From positions 4,183,341 to 4,247,340 of the forward strand of contig NW_026089624.1 in NCBI RefSeq assembly GCF_024586455.1: a DNA stretch of 64,000 nucleotides, read 5' to 3'. Positions 44,560-54,643 of the stretch are shown one piece after another. A model generated the notes under the pieces. That model saw nothing but the letters and a program-made list of their open reading frames with translations. It had not been told where the DNA came from and made no database searches. A program made the translations under genes and the position numbers. Position 1 is the stretch's first letter; each line of letters starts with the position of its first letter. Source of the stretch: Bactrocera neohumeralis. Lineage: Eukaryota; Arthropoda; Insecta; Diptera; Tephritidae.

Positions 44560-45140
44560 AGAGAGACCCCCTATTTGATGACGACCATGGCAAGCGAAAT
44601 AAGGACTACGATGTGAAGGCATGCACCTGGAACGTCCGGTCCCTTAATTGGTAAGGTGCCGCTGCCCAGCTGGTTGATGTCCTCGTTAGAGTGAAGGCTG
44701 ACATCACCGCCGTCCCAGAAATGCGATGGACGGGTTGAGGACTGAGACGAGTAGACCCTTGTGGCATGTACTACATTGGCGTCTCGACGGAAGAGAAGGA
44801 CGATGTGACCAAAGATGCCTTCTATGAGCGCTTGAACCGCGCCTATGAGCTGCCCTCACCACGATGTCAAAATCGGGCTTGCCGACTTCAACGCCAGGGT
44901 GGGCAAGGAAAGTATCTTTGGCACAACACTCGGTAAATTCAGCCTCCACAAGGAAACATCCCCAAATAGGGTTGAAGCTGATCGACTTCGCCGGGGCCCG
45001 AAATATGGTAGACTCCAGCAGAAGAAGATTCATCAAGCTACCTGGCTGTCTCCGGATCGAAAAACCACCAACTATATCGATCCTGTTGTGATAGACGGAA
45101 GACACGTCTCCAGTGTTTTAGATGTTCGTGCGCTTTGAGG
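44560..45140 (+). pseudogene. LINE copy E endonuclease
   Basis: Blocks seen across frames: ACTWNVR-equivalent, a deletion removing the region of FGVGFVVGERL, then EEKDDVTKDAFYE, HHDVKIGLADFNARVGKESI (GDFN changed to ADFN) and SSVLDVRAL at the end. The changed glycine and the deletion would disable it. Confidence 0.75.
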
Positions 45141-47220
45141 TCCTAACATCGACTCGGACCACTATCTTGTTGCAGCTAAGATTCGCACCCGCCTCTGTGC
45201 AGCAAAAAACGCACGCCAACAAACACAAGGAAGGTTCGACGTCGAGAAGCTGCAATCACAACAGATAGCCGAACGAATTTCTACTCGACTTGCACTCCTG
45301 CTCTCTGAGAGCACTCGTCAACACCTCGGTATAAGGGAACTGTGGGACGCAATTTCAAATTCCTTACGTACAGCTGCAACCGAAACCATTGGTTTTCGGA
45401 AAATGCAAAAGAACAGCTGGTACGACGAGGAGTGCCGTGTTGCAGCGGAGAGAAAACAGGCTGCCTACCTCGCAACGTTACGATCGACCACAACACGTGC
45501 GGGATGGGATAGATACCGAGAGTTGAAGAGGGAAGCGTGACTCATTTGCAGACAGAAAACGAAAGAGAAGTGCGTGAGTATGAAAAGCTTGATAAGCTGG
45601 CCGACAGGGGTAATGCTCGAAAATTCTACGAAAAGATGCGGCGGCTAACTGAAGGTTTCAAGACCGGAGCATACTCTTGTAGAACGCCAAAAGTGATTTA
45701 GAGCATACCAAAATTATGGAGGGAACACGTCCCCAGCCTGCTGAATGGCAGAGAACGCACAACGCCAGGAGAAGGCGAACCCGGTTCCCCAATGGATGAC
45801 GATGGAGCAGACGTTCTACTGCCCGACCATGAACAAGTTCGAATAACAATTACCCGTCTGAAGAACAACACAGCAGGGGGGCCGACAGATTGCCGGAGCA
45901 TGCACCAGCATCTTTGTAAAATATGGTCGGACGAAAGCATGCCCAACGATTGGAATTTAAGTGTGCGCTACCCAATCCAAAAAAAAAACAACCTACAATC
46001 TGCGCCAACTACCATGGGATAAGTCTCCTCAGCGTTTGTGTGAAAGGTTAAAGCCCACCGTCAACAAACTGATTGGACCTTATCAGTGTGACTTTAGACC
46101 TGGCAAATAAATAACTGACTAGATATTTACCATTCGCTAACTCTTGAAAAAGACCCGTGAGAGGAGAATCAACACATACCACCTCTTCGTCGAGAGCTGC
46201 CTTCACCGGAGCTGCCGCTGCCGCGGTGTCTGAATTTGGTATCCCCGCAAACCTAATACGGCTGTGTAAACTGACGTTGAGTAACACCAAAAGCTCCGTC
46301 AGGATCGGGAAGGATCTCTCCGAGCCGTTCGATACCAAACGAGGTTTCACACAAGGCGACTTTTTCACTCTGCTGCTGGAGAAAATATTTTGAGCTGCAG
46401 AACTGAATCGAGCAGGTACAATCTTTTAAAAGAGTGACAGCTGCTGGCGTACGCCGATAATATTGATATCATCGGTCTCAACACCCGCGCCGATAGTTCT
46501 GCTTTCTCCAGACTGGATAAGGAAGCAAAACAAATGGATTTGGCAGTGAACGAGGGCAAGACGAAACATCTCCTGTCATCAAACAAACAGTCGTCGCACT
46601 CGCGACTTGGCTCTCACATCATTGTTGACAGTAATAACTTCGAAGTTGTAGATAATTTCGTCTATCTTGGAACCAGTGTAAACACCACCAACAATGTCAG
46701 CTTGGAAATCGAACGCAGAATAACTGTTGCCAACAGGTGTTACTTCAGACTGAGCAGGCAATTGAGAAGTAAAGTCCTCTCTCGACGAACAAAAACCAAA
46801 CTCTATAAGTCACTCATAATTCCCGTCCTGCTGTATGGTGCAGAGACTAGGACGTTGACGACAACTGATGAGTTTTTGAGAGAAAAGTTCGGGCAAAGAT
46901 TTATGGTCCTTTGCACGTTGGCCACGGCGAATATCGCATTCGATGGAACTATGAGCTGTATGAGATATACGACGCCATTGACATTTTTCAGCGAATTAAA
47001 AGAAAGCGGCTACGCTGGCTAGGTCATGTTGCCCGAATGGACGAAAACACTCCAGCTCTGAAAGTATTCGACGCCGTACCCGCCGGGGGAAGCAGAGGAA
47101 GAGGAAGACCTCCACTCCGTTGGTAGAACCAAGTGGAGAAGGACCTGGCTTCGCTTGGAATATTCAATTGGCGTCACATAGCGAAAAGAAGAAACGACTG
47201 GCGCGCTGTTGTTAATTCGG
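45141..47220 (+). pseudogene. LINE copy E reverse transcriptase
   Basis: The linker and RT run in several frames. The later part (46534-47022) is open for 162 residues: MDLAVNEGKTKHLLSSNKQ, NNFEVVDNFVYLGTSVNT, LSRRTKTKLYKSLIIPVLLY. Then, in another frame, RLRWLGHVARMDENTPALKV and GRGRPPLRW, the C-terminal motif of this LINE group. The active-site block reads LAYADNIDII (YADN rather than YADD). Confidence 0.75.
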
Positions 47221-47280
47221 CTATAATTGCGTAAGCGGTGTCTATGCCAAAAAAGAAGAAGAATAAGTATGAAACGAATG

Positions 47281-47460
47281 TTGGTAGCGAATTGAACCTG
47301 TTGTCCCTTTTTCCATCCTCTTTGTTATGTGGGTTGGTGTACAGACTCGATGCGATGGTGTGGTATGTTGTCCTGTGTGGTGAAGTGTGAGTGTGGTGTC
47401 AGCGGTTGTGATGTATGTTGAAGTATTTTTTTAGGGTGCGCCAGTTTTCCCCGAGGTATT
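47281..47460 (-). repeat. Inverted counterpart of the 871-1060 segment
   Basis: On the minus strand it reads TCGGGGAAAACTGGCGCACC, then CA-rich sequence and GAGGATGGAAAAAGGGACAA, in the same order as the left-hand copy. BEL coding remains start directly to its right on the other strand. Confidence 0.5.
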
Positions 47461-47569
47461 TAACAAATTTTTCCAGCTAAAACGAGCAACAAGTTTAGTT
47501 GCAACAACAAATACAGAAAACTGTCAAGAAGCACCATGATGGTCAAAGGCGTTAAAAACCCAAACACTA

Positions 47570-48338
47570 CGTAACGAAAATCATAGTAGGGTACTACCAT
47601 CACAGCAGTCGTCTCCATCGAGCACCGAGGAGAACTGTTTAAACTCAGGGCCTTAATAGACAACGGATCACAACGATCATTTATAGCGTCTAAGGCACAA
47701 AATATGCTACAACTGCCTACAAAATTAGCCAATTTTGAAATTATTGGAATGGACTGAGGAGTAGTTTAAAACTCTTATAAAATCTGCGCCATTACCCTAA
47801 TTCCCCCCCAAGCGGATAAGCGGATTCCAGCAAAAGCGATTGTCTTACCGCAATTAACAAATACGCTTTCAAGCTATTACATAGAAAGCAGACATTGGGA
47901 CAAATTTTCACACCTTAAACTAACAGATGCCAGCTACAACACCCTAACTCAGATAGATCTTCTATTAGGCAGCGATCTCAAACCACAGATAATTATCGAA
48001 GGTATTGAGTAAATTGCAAAAACACTTATGGCACAATAAACTATTTTTTGTTGGGTCCTAACTGCGGAACCAGTTTCCACGATGACAACTGAAGTTGAGG
48101 AAATCTCCAACGAATATCTCAATTCGCAATTAAGAAAATTTTGGGAGTTAGAGGACTACCTCACCTCAAATAAAACCACTCCGTTTAGAAAGTGGTCCCA
48201 GTTCACAAGCAATTTAAACGATATCTCACAGATATAAATCCCAAGCTGGGTTAACTATTCCTCCAAATACAATTCGAATTACACGGTTTTTTTGATGCCT
48301 CTGAGAAGGTGCATTGTTCCACTATCTATGTGTGCGCG
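47570..48338 (+). pseudogene. BEL/Pao pol fragment (protease and early RT)
   Basis: Plus-strand reading: a LRALIDNGSQRSFIASKAQN segment is the aspartic protease block (D-N-G-S-Q). QIDLLLGSDLKPQIIIEGIE, then TTEVEEISNEYLNSQLRKFW and ELEDYLTS, is the start of RT. After a deletion, LHGFFDASEKVHCSTIYVCA matches the block downstream of the RT. Stops interrupt it. The frame is cut at 48338 by an LTR. Confidence 0.7.
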
Positions 48339-48992
48339 AGTTAATTTATTTAGTCGTTAGGAATAAAATAAATATATAATTTTAAGTCAGCCAATGAGAT
48401 TGGTTCTGACTGATCCTTTATTTGTATAATATTTCACCGTATACATATGTACTTCAATATTGAATGTCTTACACTTAAACTGTACAAGTGTTACAAGTGG
48501 TAACTTGTTACTCGGCAGTCGGTAATGATAAAGTGACCTCGAGGCTATTGTTCCAGTTGCTATATACAGTACCTGTCCAATAAATTACGAACGAACAAAA
48601 AAATTATCTGGAGTTCTAACTTTAATAATTAATAAAAACATAAATATTTCGCGTATTTAAAAAAAAAAAATTATTTTTTATATGCTATATACATTAAACT
48701 TAAATTATCATATTTTTGTATTGAATCATATTCAATATTATTAAATTATATTGAAAATATTAAATTTTTGTTTTCGTTCGTAATTTATTGGACAAGTACT
48801 GTATATGGGCTATGCTTATCGCTGCTCATACTATTGAGATGCTGGTTGTTTACTAGTAAATAACTATTTGGGTTGTTATTGTTTGTTGTACTGATAGTGC
48901 GCTTCTATTGTTCTAAGATAAAGTTGTTTTTATGATTTTTCTTTAATGTTTACTGCAACATAAGGTTGTGGTTAAAGGTTAAAGTATTAACT
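48339..48992 (-). repeat. LTR of an errantivirus-type element, CGCG target
   Basis: On the minus strand it begins AGTTAATACTTTAACC right after the purine tract AAGAGAGGGGAG and ends AAATTAACT followed by CGCG. It inserts into the BEL relic at CGCG, the same four bases as the element at 21310. A MITE (48567-48801) lies inside. Its other LTR was not found; 48993-49112 is a remnant of internal sequence. Confidence 0.7.
48567..48801. mobile_element. MITE with about 28-bp terminal repeats, TA target
   Basis: CAGTACCTGTCCAATAAATT at the left and, inverted, CAGTACTTGTCCAATAAATT at the right continue to ACGAACGAA on both sides. TA flanks both ends (48565-48566, 48802-48803), as for Tc1/mariner-related elements. 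It is 235 bp with no coding sequence. Confidence 0.9.
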
Positions 48993-49163
48993 CTCCCCTC
49001 TCTTGTGAAAAATAGATATTCTGATCTATACATGAGTCTTGAGTAGATGAGTCATTCCTACACGTTCTATGGTAGCGTTGTAGTTTCTCAGATATACAGT
49101 TTTATTAATATTTGACCAAGTATCCTCTGGGTAGCCTAAGAACATCACCTAAAAACACCCCCC

Positions 49164-49928
49164 ATGAAAGGAAGCAACAAGCCTCGGATGAGAGACCCCC
49201 CTTCTGATGACGACCATTCCAAACGAAATAAGGACTACGATTTGAGGGCATGCACCTGGAATGTCCGGACCCTTAATTGGGAAGGTGCCGCTGCCCAGCT
49301 GGTTGATGTCCTCGCGAAAATAAAGGCTGACATCATCCCCGTCCAAGAAATGCGATGGACAGGACAAGGACAGAGACGAATAGGTCCTTGTGACGTTTAC
49401 TACAGTGGCCATATAAAGGAGCGAAAGTTTGGTGTTGGATTCGTGGTGGGAGAGAGACTCCGTCGCCGAGTACAATCATTCACTCCGGTGAATGAACGTC
49501 TAGCCACAATCCGCATCAAAGCGAGGTTCTTCAACATATCGCTGCTTTGCGCCCATGCCCCGACGGAAGAGAAGGACGAGGTGACCAAAAATGCCTTCTA
49601 TGAGTGCTGGGAGTGCGCTTATGAGAGCTGCCCCCGTCACGATGTCAAAATTGTGCTAGGCGACTTTAACGCCAAGGTGGGCAAAGAAGGTATCTTTGGC
49701 ACTACGGTCGGTAAATTCAGCCTCCACGGCGAAACTTCCCCAAATGGGTTGAGGCTGATTGACTTCGCCGGGGCCCGAAATATGGTTATCTGTAGTAGTA
49801 GATTCCAGCACAAAAACATTCATCAAGCTACGTGGCTGTCTCCGGATCGAAAAACTACCAACCAGATTGTTCATGTTGTGATAGACGGAAGACACGTCTC
49901 CAGTGTTTTAGATGTGCGTGCCCTTTGA
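49164..49928 (+). CDS. LINE copy F endonuclease domain
   Basis: 254 residues from ATG 49164 with no breaks. It cuts target DNA to prime reverse transcription in this LINE type. Blocks in order: RACTWNVRTL (residues about 29-38), IIPVQEMRW (about 57-65, catalytic glutamate), GVGFVVGERLRRRV, NISLLCAHAPTEEKD, HDVKIVLGDFNAKVG (about 158-172), TWLSPDRKTTNQIVHVVIDG with the closing D and RHVSSVLDVRAL. A stop (TGA 49926-49928) follows; in an intact element the frame probably reads on into the RT, so this stop may be a mutation. The host protein CFDP2/Bucentaur of ruminants shares this kind of domain through LINE capture. Confidence 0.8.
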   Translation: MKGSNKPRMRDPPSDDDHSKRNKDYDLRACTWNVRTLNWEGAAAQLVDVLAKIKADIIPVQEMRWTGQGQRRIGPCDVYYSGHIKERKFGVGFVVGERLRRRVQSFTPVNERLATIRIKARFFNISLLCAHAPTEEKDEVTKNAFYECWECAYESCPRHDVKIVLGDFNAKVGKEGIFGTTVGKFSLHGETSPNGLRLIDFAGARNMVICSSRFQHKNIHQATWLSPDRKTTNQIVHVVIDGRHVSSVLDVRAL

Positions 49929-50324
49929 GGTCCTAACATCGACTCGGACCACTATCTTGTTGCAGCCAAGATTCGCACCCGCCTCTGTGCAGAAAAACGC
50001 ACGCCAACAAACACAAGGAACGATTTTCTACTCAGCTTGCACTCCTGCTCTCTGAGAGCACTCGTCAACAACTCGGTATAAGGGAACTGTGGACGGCATT
50101 TCAAATTCCTTACGTACAGCTGCAACCGAAGCCATTGGTTTTCGGAAAGTGCAAAAGAACAGCTGATACGACGAGGAGTGCCGTGTCGCAGCGGAGAGAA
50201 AACAAGCTGCCTACCTCGCAACGTTACGATCGACCACAACACGTGCGGGATGGGATAGATACCGAGAGTTGGAAAGGGAAGCGAGACGCATTTGTAGACA
50301 GAAAAACGAAAAAGGCTGAAATGA
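49929..50324 (+). pseudogene. LINE copy F linker between endonuclease and RT
   Basis: It reads, across frames, as an alpha-helical basic linker (IRTRLCAEKRTPTNTR, SRTAATEAIGFRK, TRAGWDRYREL-R-ARRICRQ). Compared with copy E a block of about 45 bp is deleted near 50020 and single bases are lost near 50090 and 50310, breaking the frame. Confidence 0.7.
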
Positions 50325-52113
50325 GTGAGTACGAAGAGCTTGATAAGCTGGTCGACAGGGGTAATGCTCGAAAATTCTACGAGAAAATGCGGCGGCTTAC
50401 AGAAGGTTTCAAGACCGGAGCATACTCTTGTAGAACCCCCAAAAGGTGATCTAGTCACCGATGCCCAGAGCATACTTAAATTATGGAGGGAACACTTCTC
50501 CAGCCTGCTGAATGGCAGTGAACGCTCAACGCCAGGAGAACGCGAACCCGGTTCCCCAATCGATGACGATGGAGCAGACGTTCCATTGCCCGACCATGAA
50601 GAAGTTCGAATAGCAATTGCCCGCCTGACGAACAGCAAAGCGGCAGGGGCCGACGGATTGCCGGCCGAGCTATTCAAACACGGCGGCGAAGAACTGATAA
50701 GGAGCATGCATGAGCTTCTTTGTAAAATATGGTCGGACGAAAGCATGCCCAACGATTGGAATTTAAGTGTGCTATGCCCAATCCATATAAATGGAGACCC
50801 CACAATCTGCGCCAACTACCGTGGGATTAGCCTCCTCAACATCGCATATAAGGTTCTATGGTGCGTATTGTGTGATAGATTAAAGCCCACCGTCAACAAA
50901 CTGATTGGACCTTATCTGTGTGGCTTCAGACCTGGAAAATCAGCAACCGACCAGATATTCACCATGCGCCAAATCTTGGAAAAGAGCCGTGAAAGAAGAA
51001 TCGACACACACCACCTCTTCGTTGATTTCAAACCTGCTTTCGACAGCACGAAAAGGAGCTGCCTTTATGCCGCGATGTCTGAAGTTGGTATCCCCGCAAA
51101 ACTAATAATGCTGTGTAAACTGACGTTGAGTAACACCAAAAGCTCCGTCAGGATCGGGAAGGACCTCTCCGAGCCGTTCGACACCAAACGAGGTTTCAGA
51201 CAAGGCGATTCCCTATCGTGTGACTTTTTCAACCTGCTTCTGGAGAAAATAGTTCGAGCTGCAGAACTAAATAGAGAAGGTACCATCTTCTATAAGAGTG
51301 TACAGCTGCTACCGTATGCCGATGGTATTGATATCATCGGCCTTAACACCCGCGCCGTTAGTTCTGCTTTCTCCAGGCTGGACAAGGAAGCACAGAAAAT
51401 GGGTCTGGCAGTGAACGAGGGCAAGACGAAATATCTCCTGTCATCAAACAAACAGTCGTCGCACTCGCGACTTGGCTCTCACGTCACTGTTGACAGTCAT
51501 AACTTTGAAGTTGTAGATAATTTCGTCTATTTAGGAACCAGCATTAACACCACCAACAGTGTCAACTTGGAAATCCAACGCAGAATAACTGTTGCCAACA
51601 GGTGCTACTTCGGTACTGAGTAGGCAATTGAAAAGTAAAGTCCTCTCTCGACGAACAAAAGCCAAACTCTATAAGTCGCTCATAATTCCCGTCCTGCTGT
51701 ATGGTGCAGAGGCTTGGGCGATGACAACAACCGATGAGTCGACGTTACGAGTTTTTGAGAGAAAAGTGCGGCGAAAGATTTATGGTCCTTTGCGCATTGG
51801 CCTCGGCGAATATCGCATTCGATGGAACGATGAGCTGTACGAGATATGCGACGACATTGACATAGTTCAGCGAATTAAAAGACAGCGGCTACGCTGGCTA
51901 AGTCATGTTGTCCGGATGGATGAAAACACTCCAGCTCTGAAAGTATTCGACTCAGTACCCGCCGGGGGAAGCAGAGGAAGAGGAAGACCTCCACTCCGTT
52001 GGAAGGACCAAGTGGAGAAGGACCTGACTTTGCTTGGAGTCTCCAATTGGCGCCACCTTGCGAAAAGAAGAAACGACTGGCGCGCTGTTGTTAACTCGGC
52101 TATAATCGCGTAA
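50325..52113 (+). pseudogene. LINE copy F reverse transcriptase
   Basis: 432 residues open from 50325, then a single frameshift near 51615 to the last 173 residues (51592-52113). RT blocks: AAGADGLPAELFKHGGEELI, NWNLSVLCPIHINGDPTIC, YRGISLLN, GFRPGKSATDQIF, HHLFVDFKPAFDSTKRS, KRGFRQGDSLSCDFFNLLLE. The active-site block reads LLPYADGIDII where family members have YADD or YADN, so an essential aspartate is lost. C-terminal RLRWLSHVVRMDENTPALKV, GRGRPPLRW and LAKRRNDWRAVVNSAI complete the protein. Confidence 0.85.
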
Positions 52114-52143
52114 GCGGTGTCTACTCAATTAAGAAGAAGAAGA

Positions 52144-52530
52144 TGTACATGCGTGTCTGCATATTCGAGTATGTCAATAACCGGTATACTAGTTGGTTTA
52201 GGATTGTTTTAATGTTTGTTACTATTATTAGGAATACGTTCTTTAACTCTCTCCTGTGTTAAAATGAAATGTCCTCATTTCCAAACATCTAGGCTTGAAG
52301 TCGCCTTATAATAATTAATTATTGTATATAGTAAATAATTATTTTTGCATGTTTCTTATGATGCTTTCTTTTCTCTTAAAATGTAGTTTTTAGTTAGCGT
52401 CAATTTTCTAAAATTCAACACCATTTTCCTTTTTGGCTTGCCTTGTTTTGGGTGCCTTTTTTTGGAATTATTGGCTGTGTTTGTGGAAATTTTCACTTTT
52501 CGTAAGTGTTTGTTCTCTTTACAAATGCTA
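52144..52530 (-). mobile_element. 3' part of the CGCG-type LTR element family
   Basis: On the minus strand 52530 to 52249 matches 21970-22225 of the short LTR element, including CTTCAAGCCTAGATGTTTxG and GAGGACATTTCATTTxAACA, then a purine tract ACAGGAGAG. The LTR starts AGTTAAAGAACGTATT at 52248 and is cut after about 105 bp by the 3' end of LINE copy F. This links the non-autonomous element to a pol-carrying relative. Confidence 0.75.
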
Positions 52531-53395
52531 AAATTTCTAGTTAGTCGAATTACATCTTTTTATATTTGGCCAATAGCAAGTTTCTTGTATCTCTAATGTA
52601 TTATTTTTTGCGTTTCTATGTGCTCTTTCATTCGTATGTTTAACTACAATTCTCTATCCTCTTCACTCGTAATGTCCTTTAATAGATTTTGACAAAAAAC
52701 CGTTTTCTCTACATATATTAAATGGAGAGTTTATAATATCATGAATTTCATACCAGGTTTCTAGTGTAGTGTGAAATGAGGTCGTGATATTAGGTTTGAT
52801 AATTTTCGTTAGTGTATCTATCAAGTCTTGTGGTGTGACGTAATTAACATAAAATCTCTCGTGGTTTGCAAAAATTGTTGCTCTTTCTAATGCATTTTGT
52901 TCACATTTTTTTATCACAATTTTTGTTTTAAATTGGTTCAGTGGAGCGCTGACATCTTTAATTCTGATTGACGCGGATGATTCCTGCGAGTGTATTAAGT
53001 CGTTCGTAGCTTCTCTCCTCGTAGGTAGAGTGTTAAAGGTTTCGTTATGGATGCAAATCCTTTCATAAATTTTCTATAATATGAGGTCATTCCCAAGAAA
53101 GATCTTAAGTCTTTCAAATTTGTAGGGTTTTGAACCTATCTATAGCTTCTATTTCTCCTGGATCTACTGTAATTCTACCGTTTTTAATTATATGTCCTAA
53201 AATATCTGTGTGTCTTTGAAAATATTTTGACTTTTCATTCGAGATTTTCATGTTGGCTGCGTATAAAGTGTGTATTATATTAGTGATATCTTTCATATGT
53301 TGTTCAGGGTTAGCTGAATATATTAGGACATCATCTATGTACACGTATGCGCATACTCCTATGAAGGGTCTGAGGATATCGTCAACGAAAGATCG
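52531..53395 (-). pseudogene. Gypsy-type pol piece (RT C-half and tether region)
   Basis: The right part reads CAYVYIDDVLIYSANPEQHM (RT active site intact as YIDD), then KSKYFQRHTDILGHIIKNG and, after a frame change, LRSFLGMTSYYRKFIKGFA. A large deletion removes RNase H, after which a 110-residue stretch (IKDVSAPLNQFKTKIVIKKC to the 52663 stop) matches the poorly conserved segment between RNase H and integrase in 17.6-type elements, by position. LINE copy G is inserted at its right end. Confidence 0.7.
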
Positions 53396-54534
53396 ACGGT
53401 GCGGCGGCTTACACAAAGTTTCAAGACCGGAGCATACTCTTGTAGAACCCCCAATGGTGATCTAGTGACCGATGCCCAGAGCATACTTAAATTATGAAGG
53501 AAGCACTTCTCCTGCCTGCTGAATGGGAGTGAGCGCACAGCGCCATGAGAAGGCGAACCCGATTCCCCAATCGATGACGATGCGGCAGATGTTCCACTGC
53601 CCGACCATGAAGATGTTCGAATAGCAATCACTCGTCTGAAGAACAACAAAGCGGCGGGGGCCGATGGATTACAGACAAGGCGACTCTTTATTGTGCGACC
53701 TCTTCAACTTTTTGCTGGAGAAAACAATTCGAGCTGCAGAACTTAATCGAACAGGTACAATCTTTTATAAGAGTGTACAGCTGCTGGCGTATGCCGTTAA
53801 TATTGATGTCATCGGCCTCAACACTCGCGCCGTTAGTTCTGCTTTCTCCAGATTGAAAAAGGAACCAAAGCAAATGGATTTGGCAGTGAACGAGGGCAAG
53901 ACGAAATATCTCCTGTCATCAAACAAACAGTCGTCGCACTCGTGACTTGGCACTCACGTCACTGTTGACAGTCATAACTTTGAAGTTGTAGATAGTTTTG
54001 TATATTTGGGAACCAGTGTAAACACCAAAAACAATGTCAGCCTGGAAATTCAACGCAGGGTAACCCTTGCCAATAGGTGCTACTTTGGATTAAGTAGGCA
54101 ACTGAGAAGTAAAGTCCTCTCTCGTCGAAAAAAACCATACTCTATAAGTCACTCATAATTACCGTCCTGATATATGTTGCAGAGGCTTGGGCGATGACAA
54201 CAACTGGTGAGTCGACGTTGCGAGTTTTTGAGAGAAAAGTTCGGCGAAAGATTTATGGTCTTTTGCGCGTTGGCCATAGCGAATATCGTATTCGATGGAA
54301 CTATGAGCTGTATGAGAAATACGACGACATTGACATAGTTCAGCGAATTAAAAGAAAGCGGCTACGCTGGTTGGTCATGTTGTCCGAATGGACGAAAACT
54401 CTCCAGCTCTGAAAGTACTCCATGCAGTTCCCGCCGGGGGTAGCAGAGGAGGAAGAAGACCTCTACTCCGTTGGAAGGATCAGGGGGAAAAGGACCTGGC
54501 GTAAGCGGTGTCTACGCCAATAAAGAAGAAGAAG
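53396..54534 (+). mobile_element. RTE-like LINE, copy G
   Basis: A truncated copy beginning in the linker (GGCGGCTTACACAAAGTTTC). It jumps from AAGADGLQ directly to QGDSLLCDLFNFLLEK, deleting much of RT. It continues to the C-terminus and the family 3' end GCGTAAGCGGTGTCTACGCC with AAGAAGAAG. The active-site block reads LAYAVNID. Stops occur at 53944 and later. Confidence 0.9.
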
Positions 54535-54643
54535 TATACACACGATTAAATTTTTGTTTTACACTATTATGCGATAATTTTTACACATTGCTATGTATTT
54601 TATTACTTACTCTAAAAAATATTCGATATATTTTATAATATAC
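54535..54643. other. Short AT-rich spacer
   Basis: Nothing recognised between the LINE 3' end and the Helitron 3' end. Confidence 0.4.

Larger units (their letters stand above)
44421..47266 (+). mobile_element. RTE-like LINE, copy E (both ends present)
   Basis: It runs from the family 5' leader (GATGGAGGATGGAGTGATGT) to the 3' terminus GCGTAAGCGGTGTCTATGCC followed by AAGAAGAAG. It holds the whole coding span with many frameshifts and small deletions; the endonuclease lacks a block near 44760. It keeps about 45 bp near 45236 (GACGTCGAGAAGCTGC) that copy F has lost, so it is the better guide for that linker. Confidence 0.9.
49113..52143 (+). mobile_element. RTE-like LINE, copy F (best preserved)
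   Basis: It starts within the 5' leader (GACCAAGTATCCTCTGGG) and ends GCGTAAGCGGTGTCTACTCA followed by AAGAAGAAGAAG. It encodes an intact-looking endonuclease ORF and a nearly intact RT ORF. There is no separate ORF1, and the 3' end is a short tandem repeat, both like RTE-type LINEs. The family assignment is from the craniofacial-development-protein-2-like endonuclease and the C-terminal RWLxHVxRM motif. Confidence 0.9.

Noticed and set aside
44704..45105. Minus-strand 133-residue ORF opposite LINE copy E
   Set aside because: It lies antisense to the endonuclease frame and has no motif; similar shadows occur opposite copies B, F and G (for example 49952-50815).
49952..50815. Minus-strand 287-residue open frame
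   Set aside because: Long but exactly antisense to the LINE linker and RT; the same antisense frame recurs in other copies because of codon bias, and it has no domain.
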